Positions 1-8,921 of a stretch of DNA of 64,000 nucleotides are shown piece after piece (position 1 is the stretch's first letter; each line of letters begins with the position of its first letter). The DNA is taken from assembly GCF_000423065.1 (NCBI RefSeq), contig NZ_AUHG01000017.1:110164-174163 (forward strand), written 5' to 3'. The translations under genes and the position numbers were made by a program. A model generated the notes under the pieces. That model saw nothing but the letters and a program-made list of their open reading frames with translations. It was not told where the DNA came from and did not search any database. Source of the DNA: Christiangramia echinicola DSM 19838 (GTDB lineage: Bacteria > Bacteroidota > Bacteroidia > Flavobacteriales > Flavobacteriaceae).

Positions 1-242
1 TGCAAAAATCTTGGACCCAATCCCCAATTTTGGCTTTCCATTTCGTTAATCCTTCCCGCTATGCTTAGAAGCAACACTTCATTTCCGAGCCACAATCGTG
101 AATAGCGTCCGCTTGATAGGAATTCCATTTTATCATTTGATGCCGCTTCCTATGTTATGATACTTCACAAAAGTCTTTGGACTTACTCTCGCACCCTCAC
201 TGCTACACCCTTTTTTGACAGCAAAATACCAACATTTGGTAC
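1..242. other. Unassigned left edge
   Basis: I see no convincing protein, RNA gene or repeat here. The short open frames on either strand have no recognisable domain and no family-like composition. It lies upstream of the ssb/radC block, so it is probably intergenic or relic DNA of the same mobile element. Confidence 0.3.
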
Positions 243-509
243 TTGACCAGACTGCATAAGCCAGTCGTGCCTCCTTTTTATAAGTCCTTATCAATCCCAA
301 ATATTGAAAATGTATCAGCAACAAAAAAAGGTAACAGCGAAGGCGCTACGGGAAGTAAATCTAAAACAGATATTATGAAATCACTTAAAAACATACAACA
401 GGAAGCAGCAGCAAAGGAAACAAAAAAAGAAAACGCTCCAGATACAATAAGTAAATCATTTAAAACCACCTGTCTGAAAAGTTCAGTCAGTATTAATACT
501 AATTTTTAA
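243..509 (+). CDS. Small hypothetical protein upstream of ssb
   Basis: An 88-codon frame ending 11 bp before ssb. The product is Lys/Ala/Glu/Ser-rich and hydrophilic, with no membrane segment, signal peptide or motif I recognise. An internal ATG at 375 would leave only the C-terminal 44 residues, and either start is possible. Its position at the head of the mobile-element block is the only argument for a real gene. It may equally be the 3' remnant of a longer protein or chance. No function is assigned. Confidence 0.25.
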   Translation: MTRLHKPVVPPFYKSLSIPNIENVSATKKGNSEGATGSKSKTDIMKSLKNIQQEAAAKETKKENAPDTISKSFKTTCLKSSVSINTNF

Positions 510-520
510 TTCTTTCAATC

Positions 521-880
521 ATGAGTACTTTAAAAAATCACGTACAGTTAATCGGAAACGTTGGCCAGGAGCCAAGTATTACCAATCTTGAAAGCGGCAA
601 GAAAGTAGCCCGTTTTTCACTCGCCACTAATGAGTATTACAAAAATGAGAAAGGCGAGAAAATTCAGAATACCGAATGGCACACCATCGTGGCCTGGGGA
701 AAAACAGCAGAAATCATTGAAAAGTATGCAGGTAAGGGAAAAGAGATAGGAGTGAGCGGAAAACTCAAATCCCGAAGCTACGAGGATAAAGATGGTATAA
801 AGCGCTATGTAACCGAAGTGGAAGCCAATGAAATTCTTTTGTTAGGCGTAAAGGATGGCAATAATTCTGCCGATAATTAA
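521..880 (+). CDS. ssb: Single-stranded DNA-binding protein
   Basis: A 119-residue OB-fold SSB. It opens with the family pattern LKNHVQLIGNVGQEP and continues with ARFSLATNE, TEWHTIVAWGKTAE and the GKLKSRSYEDKDG strand. It is shorter than chromosomal SSBs (usually 140-180 residues) and lacks the long acidic C-terminal tail that recruits partner proteins, as is common for SSBs on conjugative elements. It would coat the transferred single strand after entry. It is followed by a strong hairpin and then the radC-family gene. The family call is secure; its role in transfer is inferred from context. Confidence 0.93.
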   Translation: MSTLKNHVQLIGNVGQEPSITNLESGKKVARFSLATNEYYKNEKGEKIQNTEWHTIVAWGKTAEIIEKYAGKGKEIGVSGKLKSRSYEDKDGIKRYVTEVEANEILLLGVKDGNNSADN

Positions 881-886
881 AAAGAT

Positions 887-925
887 AAAGAGGGCGGGTA
901 CTTGTTCGCGGTAACGCCCTCTTTT
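887..925 (+). terminator. Intrinsic terminator after ssb
   Basis: A perfect 10-bp stem (887-896 with 915-924, core AGAGGGCG/CGCCCTCT) closes an 18-nt loop and ends in four T. It begins 7 bp after the ssb stop codon, so it should end or attenuate the ssb transcript before the radC-family gene. Confidence 0.7.
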
Positions 926-945
926 CATAATCTAAACATGCAACT

Positions 946-1395
946 ATGAAAACTAAAGTTAATGAAATATCGATAAAATATCGGGGTAATTTTAAATTGT
1001 CTCAGGCTCCTAAAATTACTTCCTCAGTAAGTGCAGCAGAACTTTTATTTGAATCATGGAATAAAGACCGCATTGGAATCCAGGAATGTTTCAAGGTTCT
1101 ACTATTGAACAACGCCAATAAAGTAAAAGGAATTTTTGAAGTTTCTACCGGAGGGATTACGGGAGCTATGGTAGACCTAAGAATAGTTTTCGCGGTTATT
1201 CTAAAGAGCCTAACTACTTCTGTGATCTTAGCACATAACCATCCTTCCGGTACTTTGAAACCAAGTGAGTCGGATAAACGTTTAACCGAAAAGATTAAAA
1301 GTGCTGCTATCTTACTTGATATCAAAATTCTTGATCACTTGATTTTGACACCGGACGGGGAATATTATAGTTTTGCAGATGAAGGAATATTATAA
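946..1395 (+). CDS. RadC-family JAB/MPN domain protein
   Basis: A 149-residue protein that is essentially one JAB1/MPN metalloprotease-like domain of the RadC family. The metal-site signature HNHPSG followed by a downstream SESD is present at about residues 99-111. The N-terminal helix-hairpin-helix of chromosomal RadC is missing, as is usual for versions on integrative elements and phages. Such copies are very common beside ssb and antirestriction genes in Bacteroidota conjugative elements, but the biochemical role of RadC is unsettled. It has its own terminator. The family call is firm; no function beyond it is claimed. Confidence 0.9.
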   Translation: MKTKVNEISIKYRGNFKLSQAPKITSSVSAAELLFESWNKDRIGIQECFKVLLLNNANKVKGIFEVSTGGITGAMVDLRIVFAVILKSLTTSVILAHNHPSGTLKPSESDKRLTEKIKSAAILLDIKILDHLILTPDGEYYSFADEGIL

Positions 1396-1416
1396 TTTTA
1401 TATCAAATTATATTTA

Positions 1417-1449
1417 AAAAGACCTGGGTAATTTCCGGGTCTTTTTTTT
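1417..1449 (+). terminator. Intrinsic terminator after radC-family gene
   Basis: A GC-rich stem (AAAGACCTGG at 1418-1427 with CCGGGTCTTT at 1434-1443, one G-T type mismatch) with a 6-nt loop, followed by a run of T. It starts 22 bp after the stop codon. Confidence 0.85.
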
Positions 1450-1599
1450 GAAAAGGGTTTCGATATCCAACCTTTAAACTGCTTAAATTTTGGTGAAAAA
1501 TTGTATATTTAAATAACTGAAATTCAGTATTATTAAAAACATAGTTACCCTGATTTTTTGACTTTCGCTGGTAATTATATCCATCAATTTATTTACGGT

Positions 1600-1725
1600 A
1601 GGAATTATATTTCCTAATTAGGCAATTGGCAAAAGCCATATTGTATGAAATTTTTGTCCCGCCTGGCGGGACGAAAAGGAATAGCAAGAGGGTAACGGGC
1701 AAAGCCACGTTTTATATTCCTTTTC
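1600..1725. other. Candidate origin of transfer (oriT)
   Basis: The gene-free stretch 1450-1859 before the mobilisation genes holds a cluster of inverted repeats. They are AGGAA/TTCCT (1600-1616), the palindrome CCTAATTAGG (1613-1622), a GC-rich 8-bp stem GTCCCGCC/GGCGGGAC with one central base (1656-1672), and an 11-bp perfect stem GAAAAGGAATA/TATTCCTTTTC (1673-1683 with 1715-1725). GGCAAAAGCC and GGGCAAAGCC occur as near-repeats at 1628 and 1697. Clustered inverted repeats immediately upstream of relaxosome genes are the usual layout of oriT. I cannot locate a nic site from sequence alone. The GC-rich hairpin could instead be a terminator, though it is far from the radC stop and lacks a T tract. 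Confidence 0.45.
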
Positions 1726-1859
1726 TAATTTAAATTATTGATTATCAAATACTTAAAAATTAATAATATGTGCAGATTTCTTCAATTTGCGTCAAATGTG
1801 CTGTAATAGTCTGTAAATAGTGATGGAATTACGTCAAATACTTCTAAAAAGTCAAAAAA

Positions 1860-2237
1860 ATGGACTCCTTTATCACTATTCGAATTAAACGAAAAACGGC
1901 AAAACGTTTTCAGAAATTTTCTAAAACATACTTCAATTCTCATTCAGAAACGATGGCTGTAATGCTGGATTTTTTTCTATATAATGAAATCTCTCCAAAG
2001 GAAAATTTAGGACCTACCGGTAGAAGGATCGAACAAACATTCAAGAAAAGGATCAACGCTGTAATCGCTATTATGAGAGATATTGAAAAAACACAAACGA
2101 AACCGACTCTGGCAATGCTGCAATCGCTTTTTGAGAATGAAGGGGTTAAAGATAAAGCCCTGATTTTAGAGAAGAAAGTACTTGAGAAAACCGATCGGGT
2201 TGGTTACCAGGAGAAAAAAGATTCAGGAGCATTATAA
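1860..2237 (+). CDS. Mobilisation accessory protein, BfmA/BtgA family
   Basis: A 125-residue basic protein. It opens with a ribbon-helix-helix-like segment (ITIRIKRKTAKRFQKFSKTY, HSETMAVMLDFFLY) and continues with the helical GRRIEQTFKKRINAVIAIMRDIE region typical of BfmA/BtgA mobilisation proteins in Bacteroidota. In that family the small protein binds oriT and assists the relaxase. It sits directly after the inverted-repeat cluster and 11 bp before the relaxase gene, so the two are surely co-transcribed. The start ATG is preceded by an A-rich leader, the normal initiation context here. Confidence 0.82.
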   Translation: MDSFITIRIKRKTAKRFQKFSKTYFNSHSETMAVMLDFFLYNEISPKENLGPTGRRIEQTFKKRINAVIAIMRDIEKTQTKPTLAMLQSLFENEGVKDKALILEKKVLEKTDRVGYQEKKDSGAL

Positions 2238-2248
2238 AATATGAAGCC

Positions 2249-3280
2249 ATGTACATCACAATCACAGCCCAGAAAATAGGAGGGACGTTTTCAAAAAGTG
2301 TGGCAGATTTTGTGAACTACCTGGAAAAGGAAAATCAGAGTTTGGAGACAGAAGATACCGAATACTTTTTCAATCAATATGGAGATAAAATTTCTGCAGA
2401 AGAAGTGATAAAGGAAATAGATGGAAATACCGCGAAGTTGGAAAAGACTGAACCGAGGTTCTATTCCATTACGGTGAGCCCTTCCAAATACGAACTAAAC
2501 AGGTTGCAAAACAGCAGCGAAGATTTAAAGAAATATACCAGAGAGCTGATGAAAGATTATGTAGTTTCATTTAACAGGGAGATCCATGGCCGACCGGTCA
2601 ATATTGATGATATAAAATATTACGCCAGGATCGAGCACCAACGAAGCTTTAAAGGCACCGATATACAAGTAAGGGAAAACCAGCCTTTCGCATCCAAAAT
2701 ACTTCAACTCAAAAGTGAACTCAAGAAAGTAGCGCGTGGCGAACTCTCAGGTAACCTAGCAAGGATGGAGCGTGAAATTAGAAAACTTGAAAAGGCTGCC
2801 CCGCATCAGCATGGAGGAAAACGGATTGTTCAGGGCATGCTCAAAGAAGGCAAGCAAAGCCATATTCATATAATCGTGAGCCGTAAGGATGCTTCTAACA
2901 ATTTTAGTTTATCTCCCGGCAGCAAATACAAAGCTTCCCAGGTAGAATTAAACGGAAAGATGGTGAAAAGAGGTTTTGACCGTGATAAATTTTTTGGAAA
3001 TGCAGAAAAGACATTCGACAAAAGCTTCGGATATCAACGCAATTTTGTGGAAACCTATATAGCCCGAAAAGAGTTTATTCGAAATCCTAGAAACTACTTT
3101 TCCGTATTATTGAAACTGCCTATCAATGAAAAAGTCATGGCCATGAAAATGTTGCGGGAATCCGGGATGCCCTTGATGCCCAGTATTCCTACGAATAAGT
3201 CACAACTTGCTTTAAAGGTTTTTAACCGGTTGAAGAAGGGTCTGGATATAGCAGTTAGATCAGGTTCTATAGGAATATAA
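2249..3280 (+). CDS. mobB: Relaxase, MobB/BtgB type (DUF5712-like)
   Basis: A 343-residue relaxase. It shows the pattern of Bacteroidota MobB-type nicking enzymes: a Tyr-bearing segment YYARIEHQR near residues 124-132 and a histidine metal motif SHIHIIVSRKD near residues 204-214, the HxH of the HUH-type fold. It would cut oriT, attach to the 5' end and pilot the strand to the coupling protein. It lies between the accessory protein (11 bp upstream) and the coupling protein (6 bp downstream), forming a mobABC-type operon. Residues 150-185 are Lys/Glu-rich and may be a helical linker. The catalytic Tyr is not proven by inspection. Confidence 0.85.
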   Translation: MYITITAQKIGGTFSKSVADFVNYLEKENQSLETEDTEYFFNQYGDKISAEEVIKEIDGNTAKLEKTEPRFYSITVSPSKYELNRLQNSSEDLKKYTRELMKDYVVSFNREIHGRPVNIDDIKYYARIEHQRSFKGTDIQVRENQPFASKILQLKSELKKVARGELSGNLARMEREIRKLEKAAPHQHGGKRIVQGMLKEGKQSHIHIIVSRKDASNNFSLSPGSKYKASQVELNGKMVKRGFDRDKFFGNAEKTFDKSFGYQRNFVETYIARKEFIRNPRNYFSVLLKLPINEKVMAMKMLRESGMPLMPSIPTNKSQLALKVFNRLKKGLDIAVRSGSIGI

Positions 3281-3286
3281 TTAGAT

Positions 3287-4867
3287 ATGGAAATTTTTAA
3301 CTGGTCACATATCATTCTATTTATCATGCTTAGCAGTTTGGTATTTTATGGAATGTACCGAATTTCCAGATTCGCCTTTTTGATAAATATCCTATTGCTG
3401 TTCGGTTTAATAGCCCAATTCTTTTCTTCCGACCAAATTATTGAAGGCTTACTTTATTTAGGTTGCCCATTATTATTGATCAATACGTTAGGCTATGTTT
3501 TCTTCGATAAGACTGATACAGATAACGGTCCAAAAGACAAACATCAGGTAATATTTAAAACCACTGGTAAGGATTTCAGGATAGACAACATTAGACGGGG
3601 AGTTTCCATAATTGGATCTGCAGGAAGCGGTAAAACGGAAAGTATCGTGCATGGAATTCTTAAGCACTTTCAGCAACATAATTTTTGCGGCGTCATTCAT
3701 GATTATAAAGATTTTGAACTAACCGAAATGGACTATCCCCTGTATAAAAACTGCAAAATTCCATTTTATATAGTTTCCTTTGATAAGATCATTCACCGGG
3801 TGAATCCTATTGCTCCCAGATATCTCGAAAATGAGGAAAGTGTGAACGAGATCTCCCGGGTGCTGATCGAAAACCTCCTGGAACAAAGAGAATCTGGTAC
3901 TACGGGAACCACTAAGTTTTTTAATGACGCGGCAGAAGGTTTGATTAGCGGATTGATCTGGAAGCTAAAAACGTCTTATCCTCAATTCTGTACCCTGCCG
4001 CATCTTATCGCCATTTATCAATACCTAGATACCGAAAGCCTTATTAAATTTCTGGAGACCAATAGAACCTCCAGGGTAATGGCCGATGCTTTTATTAGTG
4101 GAAAAGATTCTGAAAGACAAACGGCCGGTGTAAAAAGTACCCTGGCCAATGCATTGAAGCGTATTAGTACGCAAAGTATTTTTATGGCCTTATCTGCAGA
4201 CGAAGTTCCTCTAAATATTAATAATCCTGAGAATCCGTCGGTTATTTCTGTAGTGAATAACCCGAAATTTGACACTTCCTATTCACCCGTTATAGCGGCT
4301 ATTATTCATACCGTTATTAAACAAATGAGTGTGCGAAATTCTGAACCAGCATTTTTGTTGCTGGAAGAAGCACCGACCATAAGGCTATTAAATATGCACC
4401 GCATTCCGGCTACTTTGAGAAGTTATGACATTGCCACGGTTTATGTAATGCAGGATAAGATACAGAACGATATGATGTATGGGGACAAGGCAAGCAAGGC
4501 AATACTTAGTAATCTTTCCTATCAATTCTTCGGAAAAGTGAATGATCCGGATACTGCTAAATACTACGAACGTTTCTTTGAGATAGTCAAAAAGGAAACT
4601 ACAAGCGTGAACAGGGGGTACAACCTGGATTTTGATACCCGGGTAACTACCGGAGAAAAGGAAATCCCTAAAATAAGGGCAGATGTTTTTTTTCGGTTAA
4701 AACAGGGAGAATTTATTACCTATGCCGATGGGAACGACAGAAAAGTGCAATTTAAATTGACTAAGATTAAACGAGAGTTTCCAAAAAAATCCCTGAAGTA
4801 TTCTAAAAAGGATCTGGAGTTAAATTTTGAAAAAATTCATAGCGAGGCTAGATCTATTTTTGGTTGA
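3287..4867 (+). CDS. Type IV coupling protein, TraG/VirD4 family (MobC)
   Basis: A 526-residue coupling ATPase. Two or three N-terminal hydrophobic helices (about 8-72) anchor it in the inner membrane. A Walker A GSAGSGKT follows at 110-117 and a Walker B FLLLEEAPT near 355-363. The segment ATVYVMQDKIQNDMMYG is typical of the TraG/TraD C-terminal ATPase half. It links the relaxosome to the mating pore. It begins 6 bp after the relaxase gene. The length is slightly short of classical TraG proteins (about 600-670) because the extra all-alpha domain is small. It ends the mob operon, ahead of a hairpin pair. Confidence 0.9.
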   Translation: MEIFNWSHIILFIMLSSLVFYGMYRISRFAFLINILLLFGLIAQFFSSDQIIEGLLYLGCPLLLINTLGYVFFDKTDTDNGPKDKHQVIFKTTGKDFRIDNIRRGVSIIGSAGSGKTESIVHGILKHFQQHNFCGVIHDYKDFELTEMDYPLYKNCKIPFYIVSFDKIIHRVNPIAPRYLENEESVNEISRVLIENLLEQRESGTTGTTKFFNDAAEGLISGLIWKLKTSYPQFCTLPHLIAIYQYLDTESLIKFLETNRTSRVMADAFISGKDSERQTAGVKSTLANALKRISTQSIFMALSADEVPLNINNPENPSVISVVNNPKFDTSYSPVIAAIIHTVIKQMSVRNSEPAFLLLEEAPTIRLLNMHRIPATLRSYDIATVYVMQDKIQNDMMYGDKASKAILSNLSYQFFGKVNDPDTAKYYERFFEIVKKETTSVNRGYNLDFDTRVTTGEKEIPKIRADVFFRLKQGEFITYADGNDRKVQFKLTKIKREFPKKSLKYSKKDLELNFEKIHSEARSIFG

Positions 4868-4997
4868 TTTCTAATAGAAATTCTGCTTATCATAACTCTT
4901 TGTAAAGCCTGTTTATATCAACAATTCCCTGTTGAAAGCTTTTTTGAAACTAAATTTCAGGTTTTCAATCTTCTTTATATCTTGTTAAAAATTTAAT

Positions 4998-5061
4998 ATC
5001 GGTAAATCATACAATTTGATTTTACCGATTTAGAGAGCATTCCCTACAAGCTCTCTTTTTT
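4998..5061 (+). terminator. Tandem hairpins ending the mob operon
   Basis: There are two consecutive stems. ATCGGTAAA (4998-5006) pairs with TTTACCGAT (5021-5029). AGAGAGC (5032-5038) pairs perfectly with GCTCTCT (5050-5056), followed by T to 5061. The second is a standard intrinsic terminator. It lies only 20 bp before the restriction gene, so that gene needs either read-through or a promoter within 4868-4997. Confidence 0.75.
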
Positions 5062-5081
5062 AATGCTAACCTCATTTCTGC

Positions 5082-8000
5082 ATGACCGAACAAGGAATTG
5101 ATTCGTATAGTTTTAATATTCTTAAGCCTAGAAAGGCACTCAATAAGGCATTTTTAAAGGTAAAACCCAATCGTTCCCAGATAGAACTTTTTAAGAAGAA
5201 TCTTAAGGAATTACTGGACAGGACCAATGATACCGAAACTGAAGAATTCCATAAAAACCTGGTAATAGATTTCTTGAAGAAGACCTACTACGATCCCGAT
5301 CACTTTATCAATACCAAGGGCCGTAACGACCTGGTGATCCATAACGGGAACAAGGCCAAAAGTATGGTTGGGGTGATCATTGAGGCCAAGAAGCCTACGA
5401 ATAAAGCAGAAATGCTAAGTAAAGGGAAGGTCAATGTCAAGGCTTTTCAGGAACTGGTATTGTATTATCTCAGGGAGCGAATTAGCCAGAAGAATCTGGA
5501 GGTGAAATATGTGATCGCCACCAACATCAATGAGTGGTTTATCTTTGACGCTAATTTCTTTGAAAAGACCTTTGCTCAGAACAAGGGTCTGGTAAGCCAG
5601 TTTATAGATTTTGAGGAGGGACGACTAGCCGGAAAAACAACCGATTTCTTCTATAAAGAGATCGCTGAGCCTTTCATTGCCCGAATGCAGCAAGAGGTAG
5701 AATTTACTCATTTTGACATCCGGAACTTTGAAAAACCGCTGCGGAATAACAATCCAAAGGACGATAATAAACTTATAGCGCTCTTTAAATTATTGTCTCC
5801 GGAACATCTCCTGAAATTGCCGTTCACTAATGACAGTAATAGCCTGGATAAACGATTTTATGGCGAGTTGCTTCATATTATAGGCCTTACCGAAACAAAA
5901 CAAGGAGGCAAGAAAATTATTGAGCGGCAAAAAGAAGGCCAGCGTCACACCGGTTCTTTTTTGGAAAACGCGATCATCCAGCTGGATAGTACAGATAAGA
6001 TAAGCCGTTTGGAGACTCCCTCTCATTTTGGAGATACCCATCAAGAAAGGCTGTTTAATGTAGGACTGGAATTAAGTATTACCTGGCTAAACAGGATATT
6101 ATTTCTAAAACTGTTAGAAGCGCAGCTTATCACTTACCATAAAGGTGACAGGTCTTATGAATTCCTTAGCCTGGACAGAATACATAATTACGATGATCTT
6201 AATAGTTTGTTCTTTCAGGTACTGGCACGGCAGTATGGAGATAGAAATGAAGACGTAAAAGCACTTTTTGAAAAGGTACCTTATCTCAATAGTTCATTAT
6301 TTGAGCCTACAGATATTGAACATTCCACCCTGTTTATAAGTAACCTTCGGGATGATAAAGAAATTCCTATCTACAGCGCTACCGTTCTTAAGGATAAAAA
6401 AGGAAAAAAACGCAGTGGAGAGATCAATGCGCTGGAATATCTTTTTGAATTCCTGAACGCCTATGATTTTAGCAGCGAAGGAGGGGAGACCATACAGGAA
6501 GATAATAAAACGTTGATCAATGCTTCTGTGCTGGGGCTTATTTTTGAAAAGATCAATGGGTATAAAGACGGTTCTTTCTTTACGCCGGGTTTTATCACCA
6601 TGTATATGTGCCGGGAAACCATCAGGAAAGCGGTGGTACAAAAGTTCAATGAAACCAAAAACTGGGACTGTAAAAACCTGGATGAACTTTATGATTGCAT
6701 AGAAGACCGTAAGGAAGCCAATGAACTCATAAATAGTTTAAAGATTTGTGATCCCGCGGTGGGATCGGGGCATTTTCTGGTTTCGGCGCTAAACGAGATG
6801 ATCGCTATTAAAAATGACCTGAATATTCTGCAGGATCGCTCGTGTAGAAGACTGAAGGAATACCAGGTGGAAGTGGTGAACGATGAACTTATTGTAACCG
6901 ACGAGGAGGGAGAACTCTTTGAATATAACCCATCTGCTAAAGAAAGCCAGCGCATACAGGAAGCGCTTTTCCATGAGAAGCAAAAAATAATTGAGAACTG
7001 TCTTTTTGGTGTGGACATTAACTCCAACTCGGTTAAGATCTGCCGACTGCGATTATGGATTGAGCTTTTAAAAAATGCCTATTACCGGAACGAAACAGAA
7101 CTGGAAACCCTTCCCAATATCGATATCAACATCAAGTGCGGAAACTCGCTGATAAGCCGCTTTGACCTGGATGCAGATTTAAGCAAAGCGCTTAAGGATA
7201 GCAAATGGAGTATAGATAGTTACCGGGTAGCGGTAGACACCTATAGGAATGCCGAAAATAAGGAGCAGAAGCGGGAAATGGAAAGGATCATCCATGATAT
7301 CAAAAATGATTTTCGAAGTGAGATCTCTGCGAACGACTCCAAGGTAAAGAAATTACAAAAGTTCAAAAGCGAGCTTTTTTTGATGACCCAACAACCCAAA
7401 ATGTTTGAACTTTCAAAAAGGGAAAAATCCAAATGGAATAAAAAAGTTGAAAAGCTTACCAAAGACAGTAAAAAACTGGAAGCCGAGATCCAGGAGATCA
7501 AGGACAATAAGATCTATGAAAATGCTTTTGAATGGCGCTTTGAGTTCCCGGAGGTATTAAACGATGACGGTGATTATGTTGGGTTTGATGTGGTAATTGG
7601 GAATCCTCCTTATTTTTCTTTATCTAAAATAAAGGATCAATCTGAATATTTTTCTAAAGCAGATTTTAAAACTTATTCAAAAGTTGCAGACATTTATTGT
7701 TTGTTTTATGAACGTGGCGGGCAAATTATGAAAGATTATGGTGTTCTTACTTTTATAACTTCTAATTCATGGTTACGCGGAATATATGGGAACCTCCTTA
7801 AAAACTATTTCGTTGAAAACTTGCAACCCGTTTCTTTAATGAATATTGAAGATATTCAGGTTTTCGAAGAAGCCACTGTAGAATCAAATATTATTACTCT
7901 GCAAAAAAGTTATAAAGCTGAAACTTTTCCAGTAGTAAATCTTTCGAAAGAATATTCCATGGGCTCTTCTTTATCTGAATTTTTTGAGCAAAATTCTTTC

Positions 8001-8858
8001 CAATTTGTAATTCCTGAAAGTTCTGATTGGTTCATTGGGGATGAGGCTGCATCCAAATTAAAACTGAAAATAGAAACAGATTCTAAGTTGTTAAAGCAAT
8101 TTGATCTAACTATAAATTTTGGTATAAAGACTGGATATAATGCTGCGTTTTTAATTGTTGAAGAAACTAAGGAACATTTGATAGAAAGTGATTCCAGAAA
8201 CGATAAGCTAATTAAACCGATTCTTCGTGGGCGAGATGTCCAAAAATACGGTTATCAGTTTTCTGACCAATGGGTAATTGGCACATTCCCAGCACTGGAT
8301 ATTAACATTACTGATTACCCAGATATTCGCGATTATTTACTCACATTCGGAAAAAAAAGACTGGAGCAGGTAGGAGGGACCGGAAGTAGAAAGAAAACCT
8401 CTAACGAATGGTTCGAAACTCAGGATTCAATTTCTTATTGGCAAGACTTTGAAAAACCAAAAATAATCTGGGGTGAAATTTCAGACAGACCAAAATTCGC
8501 CTATGATGATTCTGGCTATTACGCCGAAGCCACAACCTTTTTAATGACAGGAGAAAAATTGAAATTCTTGTTAGCATTATTAAATTCCAAAGTTTCAGAA
8601 TGGTATTTTAATCTAATAGGGACTACTACCGGAATGGGGACTAACCGATGGAAAAAGTACAAAATAGAACTGCTTCCAATTAAAGAACCAACTGGCAAAC
8701 AGGAAGAGGAGATTGAAAATGTAGTGGAAAAAATTCTTTCGCTAAAAAAAGAAAACTCCGCAGCCGACACCTCTTCTTTAGAAACAGAAATTGACCTGCT
8801 TGTTTATGAGCTTTATGGTTTGACGGAGGAGGAGATTGAGATTATAGAGAACCAGTAG
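5082..8858 (+). CDS. Single-chain restriction-modification enzyme (type IIG-like, Eco57I-type methylase)
   Basis: A 1258-residue protein combining cleavage, methylation and DNA recognition. N-terminal residues 59-103 carry a PD-(D/E)xK-like core (D83, then E101-A-K103 in VIIEAKK). The amino-methyltransferase has AdoMet motif I DPAVGSGHF near residue 557 and catalytic motif IV NPPY at 841-844, the signature of N6-adenine methylases. A C-terminal TaqI-like specificity region follows, including RGRDVQKYGY and the recurring TTTGMGTNRWKK stretch. It probably modifies host DNA and cuts unmodified invaders. No BREX or separate type I subunits are nearby. Base composition becomes visibly more AT-rich after motif IV. 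The phosphoesterase-NTPase gene follows after 63 bp. Confidence 0.88.
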   Translation: MTEQGIDSYSFNILKPRKALNKAFLKVKPNRSQIELFKKNLKELLDRTNDTETEEFHKNLVIDFLKKTYYDPDHFINTKGRNDLVIHNGNKAKSMVGVIIEAKKPTNKAEMLSKGKVNVKAFQELVLYYLRERISQKNLEVKYVIATNINEWFIFDANFFEKTFAQNKGLVSQFIDFEEGRLAGKTTDFFYKEIAEPFIARMQQEVEFTHFDIRNFEKPLRNNNPKDDNKLIALFKLLSPEHLLKLPFTNDSNSLDKRFYGELLHIIGLTETKQGGKKIIERQKEGQRHTGSFLENAIIQLDSTDKISRLETPSHFGDTHQERLFNVGLELSITWLNRILFLKLLEAQLITYHKGDRSYEFLSLDRIHNYDDLNSLFFQVLARQYGDRNEDVKALFEKVPYLNSSLFEPTDIEHSTLFISNLRDDKEIPIYSATVLKDKKGKKRSGEINALEYLFEFLNAYDFSSEGGETIQEDNKTLINASVLGLIFEKINGYKDGSFFTPGFITMYMCRETIRKAVVQKFNETKNWDCKNLDELYDCIEDRKEANELINSLKICDPAVGSGHFLVSALNEMIAIKNDLNILQDRSCRRLKEYQVEVVNDELIVTDEEGELFEYNPSAKESQRIQEALFHEKQKIIENCLFGVDINSNSVKICRLRLWIELLKNAYYRNETELETLPNIDINIKCGNSLISRFDLDADLSKALKDSKWSIDSYRVAVDTYRNAENKEQKREMERIIHDIKNDFRSEISANDSKVKKLQKFKSELFLMTQQPKMFELSKREKSKWNKKVEKLTKDSKKLEAEIQEIKDNKIYENAFEWRFEFPEVLNDDGDYVGFDVVIGNPPYFSLSKIKDQSEYFSKADFKTYSKVADIYCLFYERGGQIMKDYGVLTFITSNSWLRGIYGNLLKNYFVENLQPVSLMNIEDIQVFEEATVESNIITLQKSYKAETFPVVNLSKEYSMGSSLSEFFEQNSFQFVIPESSDWFIGDEAASKLKLKIETDSKLLKQFDLTINFGIKTGYNAAFLIVEETKEHLIESDSRNDKLIKPILRGRDVQKYGYQFSDQWVIGTFPALDINITDYPDIRDYLLTFGKKRLEQVGGTGSRKKTSNEWFETQDSISYWQDFEKPKIIWGEISDRPKFAYDDSGYYAEATTFLMTGEKLKFLLALLNSKVSEWYFNLIGTTTGMGTNRWKKYKIELLPIKEPTGKQEEEIENVVEKILSLKKENSAADTSSLETEIDLLVYELYGLTEEEIEIIENQ

Positions 8859-8921
8859 TTTAAAGCGAGTAAACAGAAAATCTAATAATTTATAAAACAA
8901 CAATTCTTAAAAATATAAACT

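Noticed and set aside
133..324. 63-codon minus-strand frame at the left edge
   Set aside because: No motif, no plausible start context, and it overlaps another short frame; not supported as a gene.
5082..8858. PglX of a BREX system
   Set aside because: The methylase resembles PglX in having NPPY, but no pglZ, brxC or brxL is present and an N-terminal nuclease-like domain exists. A type IIG-like reading fits better.
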